Assembly (NCBI RefSeq): GCF_023195895.1
Contig: NZ_JALPRK010000005.1
Coordinates: forward strand, 186,001-250,000
DNA length: 64,000 nucleotides
Direction of reading: 5' to 3'
DNA from: Paenibacillus mellifer
Lineage (GTDB): Bacteria; Bacillota; Bacilli; Paenibacillales; Paenibacillaceae
Each line of letters starts with the position of its first letter. Position 1 is the stretch's first letter. This document shows positions 8,663 to 15,614 of the stretch, piece after piece. The notes under the pieces were generated by a model. That model had not been told where the DNA came from and made no database searches. It saw nothing but the letters and a program-made list of their open reading frames with translations. Made by a program: the position numbers and the translations under genes.

Positions 8663-10057
8663 ATGGCGAAGGCGCAAAACGGTGAGGGAAAAAAAGGAGA
8701 GTTACGCTGGTGGCAACTCTCCTTGCTGGGGGTGGCGTCGACCATAGGCACCGGGTATTTCCTCGGTTCAGGCATCGGCATTCGTATGGCGGGTCCATCC
8801 ATCCTGATCGCGTTCCTGTTGGCTGCGGTTGGCACCTACACTGTGTTTGAGGTGTTGGCACGAATGACCGCGGATCGACCGGAGCAAGGCTCCTTCCGTT
8901 CGTACGCGAAACGGGCCTTTGGACGCTGGGCGGGGTTTGGCAGCGGCTGGGTGTATTGGAGCTCGGAGCTGCTCATCATGGGCAGCCAGTTGACGGCGTT
9001 ATCGTTGTTCTCGCGCTTCTGGTTCCCCGGCGTGCCGATGTGGATTTTTGCGATCGGATATGCCGTGCTGGGACTTGGCGTGATTCTGTTGGGCAACAAG
9101 GTATTCGATTCGATGGAAAATATTCTGTCGGTTATCAAAATTGCCGCCATTCTAATGTTCTTGGTGGTTGCTGGAGCTGCGCTGATGGGCTGGATTCCCG
9201 GGGGCGGCGGTAAAGCACCGGAATTTCCGCATACGGCCAAGACCTTCTTCCCGGCAGGAGGGATGGGGTTGTGGTCGGGATTTATCTTTGCGTTTTATGC
9301 CTTCGGCGGCATCGAGGTGATGGGGATGATGGCCATTCGTCTGCGCGACCCGAAGGAAGCCCCAAAAGCAGGAACGATAATGCTGCTGTTGCTCTCAGTG
9401 GTGTATTTATTATCGATCGGGCTAGCGGTCACCATGGTTGCCTGGAACGCCATCGACCCCAAGCGAAGTCCGTTCGTTACGGCCTTAGGAAAATATCCGT
9501 TGCCCTTTATCCCTCATGTGTTTAACGGCGTGCTGATCGTGGCCGGTTTTTCCACCATGGTGGCCTCCCTATATGCAGTGACGACCATGCTGGTCACACT
9601 TGCAAAAGACAAGGATGCGCCTCCGTTGTTTGCTCGGAAGGCCTGGCGGGAGCGTCCGCTCTACGCTATCGGCTTAACTGCCGCCGGACTTGCAGCTTCC
9701 GTAGTGCTGTCTTTTGTGATGCCGGGACGCATTTATGAGTACATTACGACGTCGGCCGGATTGCTTCTGCTTTACAACTGGTTTTTTATATTAGTGACCT
9801 CCGGTAAGCTCCTGAAACTTAGCGGATTTGGACAGGTCAAACGCTGGGGCGGCATGGCATTGATTGCATTGGCGGTGACAGGAACCTTGTTCCATGACAC
9901 GAGCCGGCCGGGCTTCTGGGGTAGTTTGGCGTTTGTTGGCGTGATCGGGATTGTGACGCTAATTATGCAGTTTGTCATCTGGAAGCCGAAGAAGCAAGCC
10001 AAGCGGCGGGGGCGCCAGGCGAAGTCGCTGGTGCTGCGCCCCAAGCGGACGACGTAA
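8663..10057 (+). CDS. APC-superfamily amino acid permease
   Basis: 464-residue polytopic membrane protein with about 12 helices. The first helix carries the substrate-binding glycine motif GVASTIGTGYFLGSGIGI, and ADRPEQGSFRSYAKRAFGRW between helices 2 and 3 is typical of the amino-acid transporter branch. Probable proton symporter for an amino acid, specificity unknown. An in-frame ATG lies at 8618, but the ribosome site GGGGGAAAG fits the ATG at 8663. It converges with the lysE-like gene with only three bases between the stops, and no terminator is present between them, so the two transcripts must overlap. Confidence 0.88.
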   Translation: MAKAQNGEGKKGELRWWQLSLLGVASTIGTGYFLGSGIGIRMAGPSILIAFLLAAVGTYTVFEVLARMTADRPEQGSFRSYAKRAFGRWAGFGSGWVYWSSELLIMGSQLTALSLFSRFWFPGVPMWIFAIGYAVLGLGVILLGNKVFDSMENILSVIKIAAILMFLVVAGAALMGWIPGGGGKAPEFPHTAKTFFPAGGMGLWSGFIFAFYAFGGIEVMGMMAIRLRDPKEAPKAGTIMLLLLSVVYLLSIGLAVTMVAWNAIDPKRSPFVTALGKYPLPFIPHVFNGVLIVAGFSTMVASLYAVTTMLVTLAKDKDAPPLFARKAWRERPLYAIGLTAAGLAASVVLSFVMPGRIYEYITTSAGLLLLYNWFFILVTSGKLLKLSGFGQVKRWGGMALIALAVTGTLFHDTSRPGFWGSLAFVGVIGIVTLIMQFVIWKPKKQAKRRGRQAKSLVLRPKRTT

Positions 10058-10060
10058 ACT

Positions 10061-10693
10061 TTATAACCGCTGCGCCAGCAGTACGGCGGCCTGATAGCCG
10101 AAGTAAAGCCCGAAGCCAATCAAGGACACGCCCGACAAGACCGATATGAGGACCAGGATCCGGTTCGTCAGCAGCTTGCGAAACACGCTGGCAAACCCGG
10201 CCATGGTGAAATCCCAGAGCAGCAGCCCGACGATAATGGCGCTGCTGTTGATGATCAGATCTTGGGCTCGTACGTTTGCCGAGGCTTGGGCTAATACGGA
10301 ACCGTAAATCCCCAACCAGAACAAAATGGACAGCGGGTTGCTGACGGACATGAGAAATCCAGACAGGAACGATTTCCGCAGCGGCTCGCTGCCTCTCATT
10401 TCGCCCTCCGGGATTTTGCCGGCTTGCTTCAGACTGTCGATGCCAATATAGGTGAGTACGAAGAAACCAAACAACCAGAGGAAGGTTTTCATGAACGGAG
10501 TGTTCAGGAAGTGCACCACGCCAAAATAAACGAGTAGCATGTACACCAGATCGGCGGATAAGGCGCCAAGGCCAACAAACCAGGCGTGAAGGAACCCGCC
10601 GCGGATGCCTTTGTCCAACTGAGCCGCATTCACCGGCCCAATAGGGGCGGATAAAGATAAACCGAGTAGCACATAGCTAAGAAAGCTGTTCAT
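10061..10693 (-). CDS. LysE-family amino acid exporter
   Basis: 210-residue membrane protein with about six helices and the LysE/RhtB signature near the N-terminus (LGLSLSAPIGPVNAAQLDKG), followed by GFLHAWFVGLGALSADLVYM. The family exports amino acids or related solutes. The ATG at 10693 is preceded by TGGAGG at proper distance; an upstream in-frame ATG at 10768 lacks a site. The promoter (minus-strand TTTACA, 10790-10795; TTAAAT, 10767-10772, spacer 17) directly abuts the large palindrome before the divergent hydrolase/tetR pair, so the TetR protein encoded there may control this exporter too. Confidence 0.85.
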   Translation of the reverse strand: MNSFLSYVLLGLSLSAPIGPVNAAQLDKGIRGGFLHAWFVGLGALSADLVYMLLVYFGVVHFLNTPFMKTFLWLFGFFVLTYIGIDSLKQAGKIPEGEMRGSEPLRKSFLSGFLMSVSNPLSILFWLGIYGSVLAQASANVRAQDLIINSSAIIVGLLLWDFTMAGFASVFRKLLTNRILVLISVLSGVSLIGFGLYFGYQAAVLLAQRL

Positions 10694-10766
10694 GGCGAAA
10701 CCTCCAACAATAGAAGTAAAATAAAGCTGCTTGTACAGCATATTCAGACAGATACGCTTGTACGAC

Positions 10767-10795
10767 ATTTAAATAGATAAAATACCTCTTGTAAA
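10767..10795 (-). promoter_or_regulatory. Promoter of the lysE-like gene
   Basis: Minus-strand TTTACA (10790-10795), 17-bp spacer, TTAAAT (10767-10772). The -35 touches the adjacent 42-bp palindrome. Confidence 0.55.
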
Positions 10796-10836
10796 ACTAA
10801 TACCTTTAGTTTAGATTATAACTAAAGGTATTAGTT
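10795..10836. promoter_or_regulatory. 42-bp nested palindrome, candidate TetR operator
   Basis: Two 17-bp arms, AACTAATACCTTTAGTT (10795-10811) and its exact reverse complement (10820-10836), separated by 8 bases. Each arm is itself a dyad (AACTAA-N5-TTAGTT), so the element holds two equal operator sites 25 bp apart, fitting two repressor dimers. It lies between the divergent lysE-like and hydrolase/tetR genes. Confidence 0.75.
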
Positions 10837-10858
10837 AATGAAGAGAGGCGATATAATC

Positions 10859-11638
10859 ATGAAAATAACGAAGTACGGACAACTTCAGCAATTGTCGTTT
10901 ATGCCCCGGTTGTTTCCGGTGAATTGTTACTTGATAGAAGAAGAGGATGGCGTAACACTGATTGACGCGGCTCTGCCGTATAGCGCCAAAGGGATTCTTC
11001 AGGCTGTACAAGAAACGGGCAAACCGCTGACGCGCATCGTCCTCACGCATGTGCATGACGATCACGTCGGCGCGCTTGATGCCTTGAAGGCAAGGTTTCC
11101 CGAGATTCCGGTGTATGTGTCCGCTCGCGATGCGCGCCTGATGGACGGCGATGTTTCGCTTGATCCGGGCGAGCCGTCCTCCCCCATCCGCGGCGGGGTG
11201 CCGAAGAAGCTGGTCACCCGTGCGGACGTCACGTTTATGGATGGGGATCGCATCGGTTCGTTGCAGGCGGTAGCGGCGCCGGGTCATACGCCGGGTACGT
11301 TTGCCCTGCTCGACACGCGCAGCGGTGCGCTTATTGCGGGCGACGCTTTCCAGACTCGGGCGGGCATCGCCGTGAGCGGCACTGTGCGACCGCTGTTTCC
11401 GTTCCCCGCGCTGGCCACCTGGCATAAGGAAACTGCGTTGACCAGCGCCCGCAAGTTGGCCTCACTGAACCCATCGCTGCTGGCGGTCGGGCACGGGCCG
11501 GTGCTGGAGCAGCCAGCCGCCGCCATAGCCAAAGCGATCGCGGCGGCCGAACGCGCGCTAGGGATGGCGCCGTCTGCAACCGCAGCGGCTGATTTCGGCC
11601 GGAAGGAGGATGAACATGTCGCCAAGAATCGGGATTGA
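10859..11638 (+). CDS. Metallo-beta-lactamase-fold hydrolase
   Basis: 259-residue cytoplasmic enzyme of the MBL superfamily. The metal motif THVHDDHVGALD is at about residue 61, followed by the downstream histidine in APGHTPGT and GDAF, together the two-metal active site. The family covers thioesterases, lactonases and glyoxalase-II-like enzymes; the substrate is unknown. The start ATG at 10859 is preceded by GAGAGG; another ATG is at 10838. It lies directly behind the nested palindrome, and its last 23 bases overlap the tetR gene, so the two are translationally coupled and the repressor presumably controls its own operon. Confidence 0.85.
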   Translation: MKITKYGQLQQLSFMPRLFPVNCYLIEEEDGVTLIDAALPYSAKGILQAVQETGKPLTRIVLTHVHDDHVGALDALKARFPEIPVYVSARDARLMDGDVSLDPGEPSSPIRGGVPKKLVTRADVTFMDGDRIGSLQAVAAPGHTPGTFALLDTRSGALIAGDAFQTRAGIAVSGTVRPLFPFPALATWHKETALTSARKLASLNPSLLAVGHGPVLEQPAAAIAKAIAAAERALGMAPSATAAADFGRKEDEHVAKNRD

Positions 11639-12185
11639 CAGCACGGCGGTGCTGTTAGCTGCCGTAGACGTGGCAAATGCGGAAGGATTAGAAGCTGTGA
11701 CGATCACCACGGTCGCCAGGAAGCTGGGGATTCGGCCTCCTTCTCTCTATAACCACGTGAGCGGCCTAGAGCAAATCCGCACGGAATTGGCGAAATACGC
11801 GCTGGATCGGCTTTATGAGCACATCTCAACGTCTACCGGAGAAGCATCGGGGGAAGCCGCAATCCGCAATTTTGCCAAGGCGTATCTCGAATTCGCACAT
11901 GCGTATCCCGGGTTGTACGATGCGGCGCAAGCCGCACCCGGTCCGGATGTGGCGTTGCAGGAAGCAAGTGGGCGCATTGTGAGTCTGATCCTGGGTTATC
12001 TCGGCAGCTATTCCTTAACGGAGGATCAGGCTTTGCACACCGTGCGCGGGCTGCGAAGTCTGATTCACGGCTTCGCCTCCCTGGACCGCCGCGGAGCGTT
12101 TGGCTTGCCGCTCGAGCTTAGGGACAGCCTGGAATTTAATCTTCGCCTGTTCCTCCGTGGATTGGATCAACTCACGCCGTATTGA
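11616..12185 (+). CDS. TetR-family regulator with WHG-type C-terminus
   Basis: 189-residue DNA-binding protein. HTH: VTITTVARKLGIRPPSLYNH at about residues 28-47; the rest, including a HGFASLDRRGAFG segment, fits TetR proteins with the WHG C-terminal domain. The ribosome site AAGGAGG is adjacent to an ATG at 11610 and 6 bases from the ATG at 11616, so the latter is chosen. Probable autoregulator of the hydrolase-tetR operon through the palindrome at 10795-10836, and possibly of lysE. Ligand unknown. Confidence 0.88.
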   Translation: MSPRIGIDSTAVLLAAVDVANAEGLEAVTITTVARKLGIRPPSLYNHVSGLEQIRTELAKYALDRLYEHISTSTGEASGEAAIRNFAKAYLEFAHAYPGLYDAAQAAPGPDVALQEASGRIVSLILGYLGSYSLTEDQALHTVRGLRSLIHGFASLDRRGAFGLPLELRDSLEFNLRLFLRGLDQLTPY

Positions 12186-12226
12186 CAACGTTTTTTCGAC
12201 TATGATACTTTAGGCTTGAACTAAAG
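12182..12226 (+). promoter_or_regulatory. Promoter of yqkE-like gene with CTTTAG/CTAAAG dyad
   Basis: TTGACA (12182-12187) overlaps the tetR stop codon; GATACT (12204-12209) follows after 16 bp. CTTTAG (12208-12213) and CTAAAG (12221-12226) form a dyad with the same half-sites as in the palindrome at 10795-10836, so weak control by the same TetR protein is possible. Confidence 0.5.
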
Positions 12227-12255
12227 AGGATCGTCGGAACCGAGGTGAAGCATCC

Positions 12256-12522
12256 ATGAGCAAGAAGAAGGGACGTTCCGGTCCAGAGGCGCCGGCCAAT
12301 ACCGCGGCAGATAAACCGGCTACGCTGAAGGATCTGCTTGGCGAGGATACGTTGGCCAAGCTGAAGGCGCAGGCCAATGAGTTGAAGAAAGAGGAGGAAC
12401 GGCGTCAGGAGGAGGCTCGCATCCGCAAGGAAGAAGCGCGCCGCGCCGAGCAGAAGCGACTCGAGAATGATTTCGAACACCTGCTAAATACGAGTGAACA
12501 GGACTGGCATAAATATAAATAA
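12256..12522 (+). CDS. YqkE-like small charged protein
   Basis: 88-residue hydrophilic protein, lysine/glutamate/arginine-rich, predicted mostly as one long helix or coiled coil (residues 35-70), ending DFEHLLNTSEQDWHKYK. Matches my memory of the YqkE (DUF3886) family of Bacillales, function unknown. Own promoter overlapping the tetR stop; terminator follows. No signal peptide or membrane segment. Confidence 0.75.
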   Translation: MSKKKGRSGPEAPANTAADKPATLKDLLGEDTLAKLKAQANELKKEEERRQEEARIRKEEARRAEQKRLENDFEHLLNTSEQDWHKYK

Positions 12523-12552
12523 CAACTTGCATTGAACCCCAAAGTAATTACG

Positions 12553-12580
12553 GCTCCTGGAAGCGGGAGCTTTTATTTTT
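12553..12580 (+). terminator. Terminator after yqkE-like gene
   Basis: GCTCC/GGGAGC stem with 7-base loop, followed by TTTTATTTTT. Confidence 0.75.
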
Positions 12581-12607
12581 GTTTGAACGGCGAAGGAGGG
12601 GCAGCGA

Positions 12608-12967
12608 ATGGAGCATATCGGGGCGTGGATCATCTTTTTCCTCATTATTGTGTTGCTGGGTTTGTTTAACCAGAAGTTTAAATATTCCGCCAAGCTCCGG
12701 GAATCTTATGAGGAGTTAACCTCGCTCTCGGATCGGACCCGCAAAGGAAGAACCACGAAAGCGGACCTGGCGCGCTGGGATGCCGCATTGGCACGGCTGG
12801 AGAAGCATCCAAGTGAATATAACAAGCTGGATCAAGAGATCCGCTTGAGAGAGGCTTATGTTCTTTATTTAGAACAGCATTATCCGGAAGATGAGCGGCT
12901 TCCGATGCTGCGCGAAGCGGCCGGATTTCGGAAGGATTCGGTTTGGGGGATCAAGATGAAATCTTGA
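12608..12967 (+). CDS. Single-pass membrane protein of unknown function
   Basis: 119-residue protein with one N-terminal hydrophobic helix (residues 5-22, WIIFFLIIVLLGLFNQ) and a charged cytoplasmic tail of about 95 residues predicted helical. Strong ribosome site GAAGGAGGGG. I do not recognise the family. The last codons and stop lie inside an inverted repeat that also abuts the next promoter. Confidence 0.7.
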   Translation: MEHIGAWIIFFLIIVLLGLFNQKFKYSAKLRESYEELTSLSDRTRKGRTTKADLARWDAALARLEKHPSEYNKLDQEIRLREAYVLYLEQHYPEDERLPMLREAAGFRKDSVWGIKMKS

Positions 12968-12998
12968 TTTTGACAGGTCTATCGGGTCGTGATACCAT
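12950..12998 (+). promoter_or_regulatory. Inverted repeat plus promoter of the small HTH gene
   Basis: Perfect 8-bp arms ATCAAGAT (12950-12957) and ATCTTGAT (12961-12968) with a GAA loop, followed by TTT, span the stop codon of the preceding gene. One base later begins TTGACA (12970-12975), then 17 bp and TACCAT (12993-12998). The dyad could be a short terminator or an operator next to the -35. Confidence 0.55.
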
Positions 12999-13035
12999 GG
13001 TGAAGTCCAAAACTTTTGACATTCTGGTGATGCCG

Positions 13036-13227
13036 ATGAACAATAAGATCAAGCAGCTCCGGAAACGCCTGGGCTTAACCCAGAACGAGCTGGCCGCGGA
13101 ATGCGGCGTGACGCGCCAAACGATCAATAGCGTGGAGAATAACCGGTACGACCCGACGCTTGAGCTTGCATTCAAGCTTGCGCATATTTTGCAGACGAAG
13201 GTGGATGAACTGTTTATTTATGAGTAA
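13036..13227 (+). CDS. Small Cro/CI-type HTH regulator
   Basis: 63-residue protein that is almost only a helix-turn-helix (LGLTQNELAAECGVTRQTIN at about residues 12-31, then ENNRYDPTLELAFKLAHIL), the size of stand-alone xenobiotic-response-type regulators in Firmicutes. The start chosen is the ATG at 13036 with GGTGA 5 bases upstream; longer in-frame starts would fall before the promoter's -10. It overlaps the deformylase gene by 8 bases, so the two form an operon, an unusual partnership. Confidence 0.8.
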   Translation: MNNKIKQLRKRLGLTQNELAAECGVTRQTINSVENNRYDPTLELAFKLAHILQTKVDELFIYE

Positions 13228-13801
13228 ATTCAACCGCGATTACATCATAACGATGGATGATATTGTTAGAGAAGGGGAACCTATTCTTCGAGTGGTGACG
13301 GAGCCCGTCAGCGTTCCTCCGACCGAGGAAGACCGCGAGGAAATGGCAGCGATGCTGCAGTTTCTGAAGAACAGCCAGGACCCGGAGGTGGCGAAGAAAT
13401 ACAAGCTGCGCGCAGGCGTGGGGCTATCGGCGAACCAGATCGGGCTGAACAAGCGGATGTTCGCCGCTTTGCTGACGGACGAGAACGGCAAGGACCGGCC
13501 GCTGGCCCTGTATAATCCGAAGATCATCAGCCATTCCCAGGCGATGACGTATTTGCCGGAAAGCGAAGGCTGCCTGTCGGTAGACCGCCTGGTGCAAGGG
13601 TTCGTTCCACGCTATGAGAAGGTTCAGATCAAAGCCTGCGATGAGGCGGGCAACGAGGTCAAGCTGCGTTTTAAAGGCTTTGATGCCATCGTGATGCAGC
13701 ATGAAATCGACCATTTGAACGGCATCATGTTTTATGATCATATCAATGCGGAGCACCCGTTCAAGCTGCCGAGCGGCGTGACGATTTCCAGTTTATATTG
13801 A
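13220..13801 (+). CDS. def: Peptide deformylase
   Basis: Removes the formyl group from the N-terminal methionine of nascent proteins; Fe/Zn hydrolase acting at the ribosome. 193 residues. The three deformylase motifs are present: [10 protein letters not shown] (family GLAAxQ, with Ser replacing the first Ala), EGCLSV with the metal-ligand Cys near residue 117, and QHEIDHLNG with both metal His and the catalytic Glu near residue 160. The start may be 13220 (overlapping the HTH gene) or the ATG at 13253; the former keeps residues that align with the type-2 deformylase N-terminus. Closest in organisation to the YkrB-type enzyme of B. subtilis. Confidence 0.93.
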   Translation: MSKFNRDYIITMDDIVREGEPILRVVTEPVSVPPTEEDREEMAAMLQFLKNSQDPEVAKKYKLRAGVGLSANQIGLNKRMFAALLTDENGKDRPLALYNPKIISHSQAMTYLPESEGCLSVDRLVQGFVPRYEKVQIKACDEAGNEVKLRFKGFDAIVMQHEIDHLNGIMFYDHINAEHPFKLPSGVTISSLY

Positions 13802-13853
13802 AGATCCGCACAGCCAGAATTCTAGATTTGATAAAACGAACGGAGGAATTCCC

Positions 13854-14534
13854 TTGTCTACTCATTCCCAATCCATCACTGCCATGATCGATCATACCCT
13901 GCTGAAAGCGGACGCCGGACGCGCCGCCATCATCAAGCTGGCTGAAGAAGCCAAGCAATACGGTTTCGCATCGGTTTGCGTTAACCCTACATGGGTGAAA
14001 ACTGCGGCAGAGATCTTGAAAGAATCTCCTGTGAAAGTCTGCACGGTGATCGGTTTCCCACTTGGCGCTTCGGCGCCGGAAGTGAAGGCATTCGAAGCCG
14101 CTCATACTATCTCCGAGGGGGCCGGTGAGGTTGATATGGTCATTAACATCGGTGCGCTTAAAGACGGTGACGACGAACTCGTACGCCGCGATATCGCCGG
14201 GGTTGTCCAAGCTGCCGCTGGAAAAGCGCTGGTGAAGGTCATTATTGAAACCTGCCTGCTTACCGACGAGGAGATCGTTCGGGCAAGCAAGTTATCCGTC
14301 GAAGCCGGAGCCGATTTCGTGAAAACCTCAACCGGATTTTCGACCGGCGGCGCGACCGTGGAAGCGGTCGAGCTCATGCGCAAAACGGTGGGTCCAAACG
14401 TCGGCGTGAAGGCGTCCGGCGGCGTGCGTTCGCTGGCAGATGCCGAAGCGATGATTAAGGCGGGGGCAACGCGCCTGGGCACCAGTGCCGGTGTGGCTAT
14501 CGCCCAAGGGCAAACCAGTCAAAACAGCTATTAA
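13854..14534 (+). CDS. deoC: Deoxyribose-phosphate aldolase
   Basis: Cleaves 2-deoxyribose 5-phosphate to glyceraldehyde 3-phosphate and acetaldehyde in deoxynucleoside salvage. 226 residues, class I aldolase. Catalytic residues are visible: Schiff-base K157 in [11 protein letters not shown]94 in EVDMVIN and K186 in GVKASGGVR. The start is TTG at 13854 with GGAGGAATT upstream. No other deo gene is adjacent; a terminator follows. Confidence 0.96.
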   Translation: MSTHSQSITAMIDHTLLKADAGRAAIIKLAEEAKQYGFASVCVNPTWVKTAAEILKESPVKVCTVIGFPLGASAPEVKAFEAAHTISEGAGEVDMVINIGALKDGDDELVRRDIAGVVQAAAGKALVKVIIETCLLTDEEIVRASKLSVEAGADFVKTSTGFSTGGATVEAVELMRKTVGPNVGVKASGGVRSLADAEAMIKAGATRLGTSAGVAIAQGQTSQNSY

Positions 14535-14583
14535 GACAAGGGCCGGCGAAGGCTGGCGCAAGAAAGCTACATGAGGGAGAAAC

Positions 14584-14626
14584 AGGGTGCTATTCCAGAG
14601 CGAATGTGGAAATGGCACCCTTTTTC
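14584..14626 (+). terminator. Terminator after deoC
   Basis: GGGTGC (14585-14590) pairs with GCACCC (14615-14620), inner ATTCCA/TGGAAAT pairing, then five T. Confidence 0.8.
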
Positions 14627-14635
14627 CGTTTATCC

Positions 14636-14660
14636 AAACTTTTTATGGACGTCTTCCGTT
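14636..14660 (+). promoter_or_regulatory. Weak candidate ECF-type promoter of the ABC/sigma operon
   Basis: AAAC (14636-14639) followed by TTTTT, 17-bp spacing, then CGTT (14657-14660), resembling the AAC / CGT elements of ECF promoters. It lies after the deoC terminator and 64 bases before the first ABC gene. Short motifs; chance occurrence is possible. Confidence 0.3.
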
Positions 14661-14723
14661 ACAGCTACAGATGTCTCCCGCGGAAGGCGTCACTTGATAA
14701 AACGCTTGGAAAAGAGGAACAGT

Positions 14724-15614
14724 ATGATACACATTGATCATTTATCCAAAAAATATACGCGTGGTGGTCTAGCGCTAGATGATGTGACCTTAACGCTAAA
14801 CGAAGGTATGGTGGGTCTTTTGGGCCCCAATGGTGCCGGGAAATCGTCGCTGATGCGTATATTGGCCACGCTCACGCCACCCACTTCGGGCGAGGCGACG
14901 CTGTTTGGCGTCTCGCTGCGCCAGGCGGAGGAAATCCGCCGCATGATCGGTTATCTCCCGCAGCAATTTCAGGTTTACCCGCAGCTAACGGGAGTAGAAT
15001 ACCTCGATTATGTCGCGGTGATGAAAGGGATGACGGACAAGAAGAAACGTAAAGCGGAGATTGAGGCTCTTCTGGAACAAGTAAACTTGCAGGATAAGGC
15101 GCGAAAAAGAGTGCAGACCTATTCCGGCGGTATGAAACGCCGTCTCGGCATCGCCCAGGCGCTGCTTGGTTCCCCGCAGGTGCTGATCGTGGATGAACCT
15201 ACGGCCGGCTTGGATCCCGAGGAACGCGTCCGCTTCCGTAATCTGTTGACCCGCTTCAGTCTGGGACGGATCGTGTTGCTGTCGACACATATCGTCGCCG
15301 ATATCGAAAGCAATTGCCGTCAAATCGCCGTTCTCGACAAAGGGAAAGTCAAGTTGTCCGGGGATCTGTCCGAACTGCAGGAATTCGGACAAGGCAAGGT
15401 GTGGGAGGTTCGCCTCAGCGAGAGCCAATTCGCCCGGCTGGATCCGATGTCCGTCGTGTCCACGCGTCCGACGGAAGGCGGCTTGTTATGCCGAATCATC
15501 GGCGAAGTCCCGCTGGAAGGAGCCCAAGAGGCCACGCTCGTTCCGCCGACCCTGGAGGACGGATATCTGGCCCTGCTCCGAAAGGGCCAGACGGAAGGGG
15601 CGACTCGGGGATGA
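14724..15614 (+). CDS. ABC transporter ATPase, first gene of the ECF/ABC unit
   Basis: 296-residue cytoplasmic ATPase of an ABC-2 type exporter. Walker A GPNGAGKS near residue 34, Q-loop YLPQQFQVYP, signature YSGGMKRR, Walker B VLIVDEPTAGLD and H-loop STHIVADIE are intact; a C-terminal extension after about residue 215 is typical of multidrug/bacteriocin-type exporters. Start ATG 14724 with AGAGGA. The stop overlaps the next start (ATGA), showing coupling with the permease that follows. Likely energises the membrane proteins encoded at 15611 and 17769. Confidence 0.92.
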   Translation: MIHIDHLSKKYTRGGLALDDVTLTLNEGMVGLLGPNGAGKSSLMRILATLTPPTSGEATLFGVSLRQAEEIRRMIGYLPQQFQVYPQLTGVEYLDYVAVMKGMTDKKKRKAEIEALLEQVNLQDKARKRVQTYSGGMKRRLGIAQALLGSPQVLIVDEPTAGLDPEERVRFRNLLTRFSLGRIVLLSTHIVADIESNCRQIAVLDKGKVKLSGDLSELQEFGQGKVWEVRLSESQFARLDPMSVVSTRPTEGGLLCRIIGEVPLEGAQEATLVPPTLEDGYLALLRKGQTEGATRG

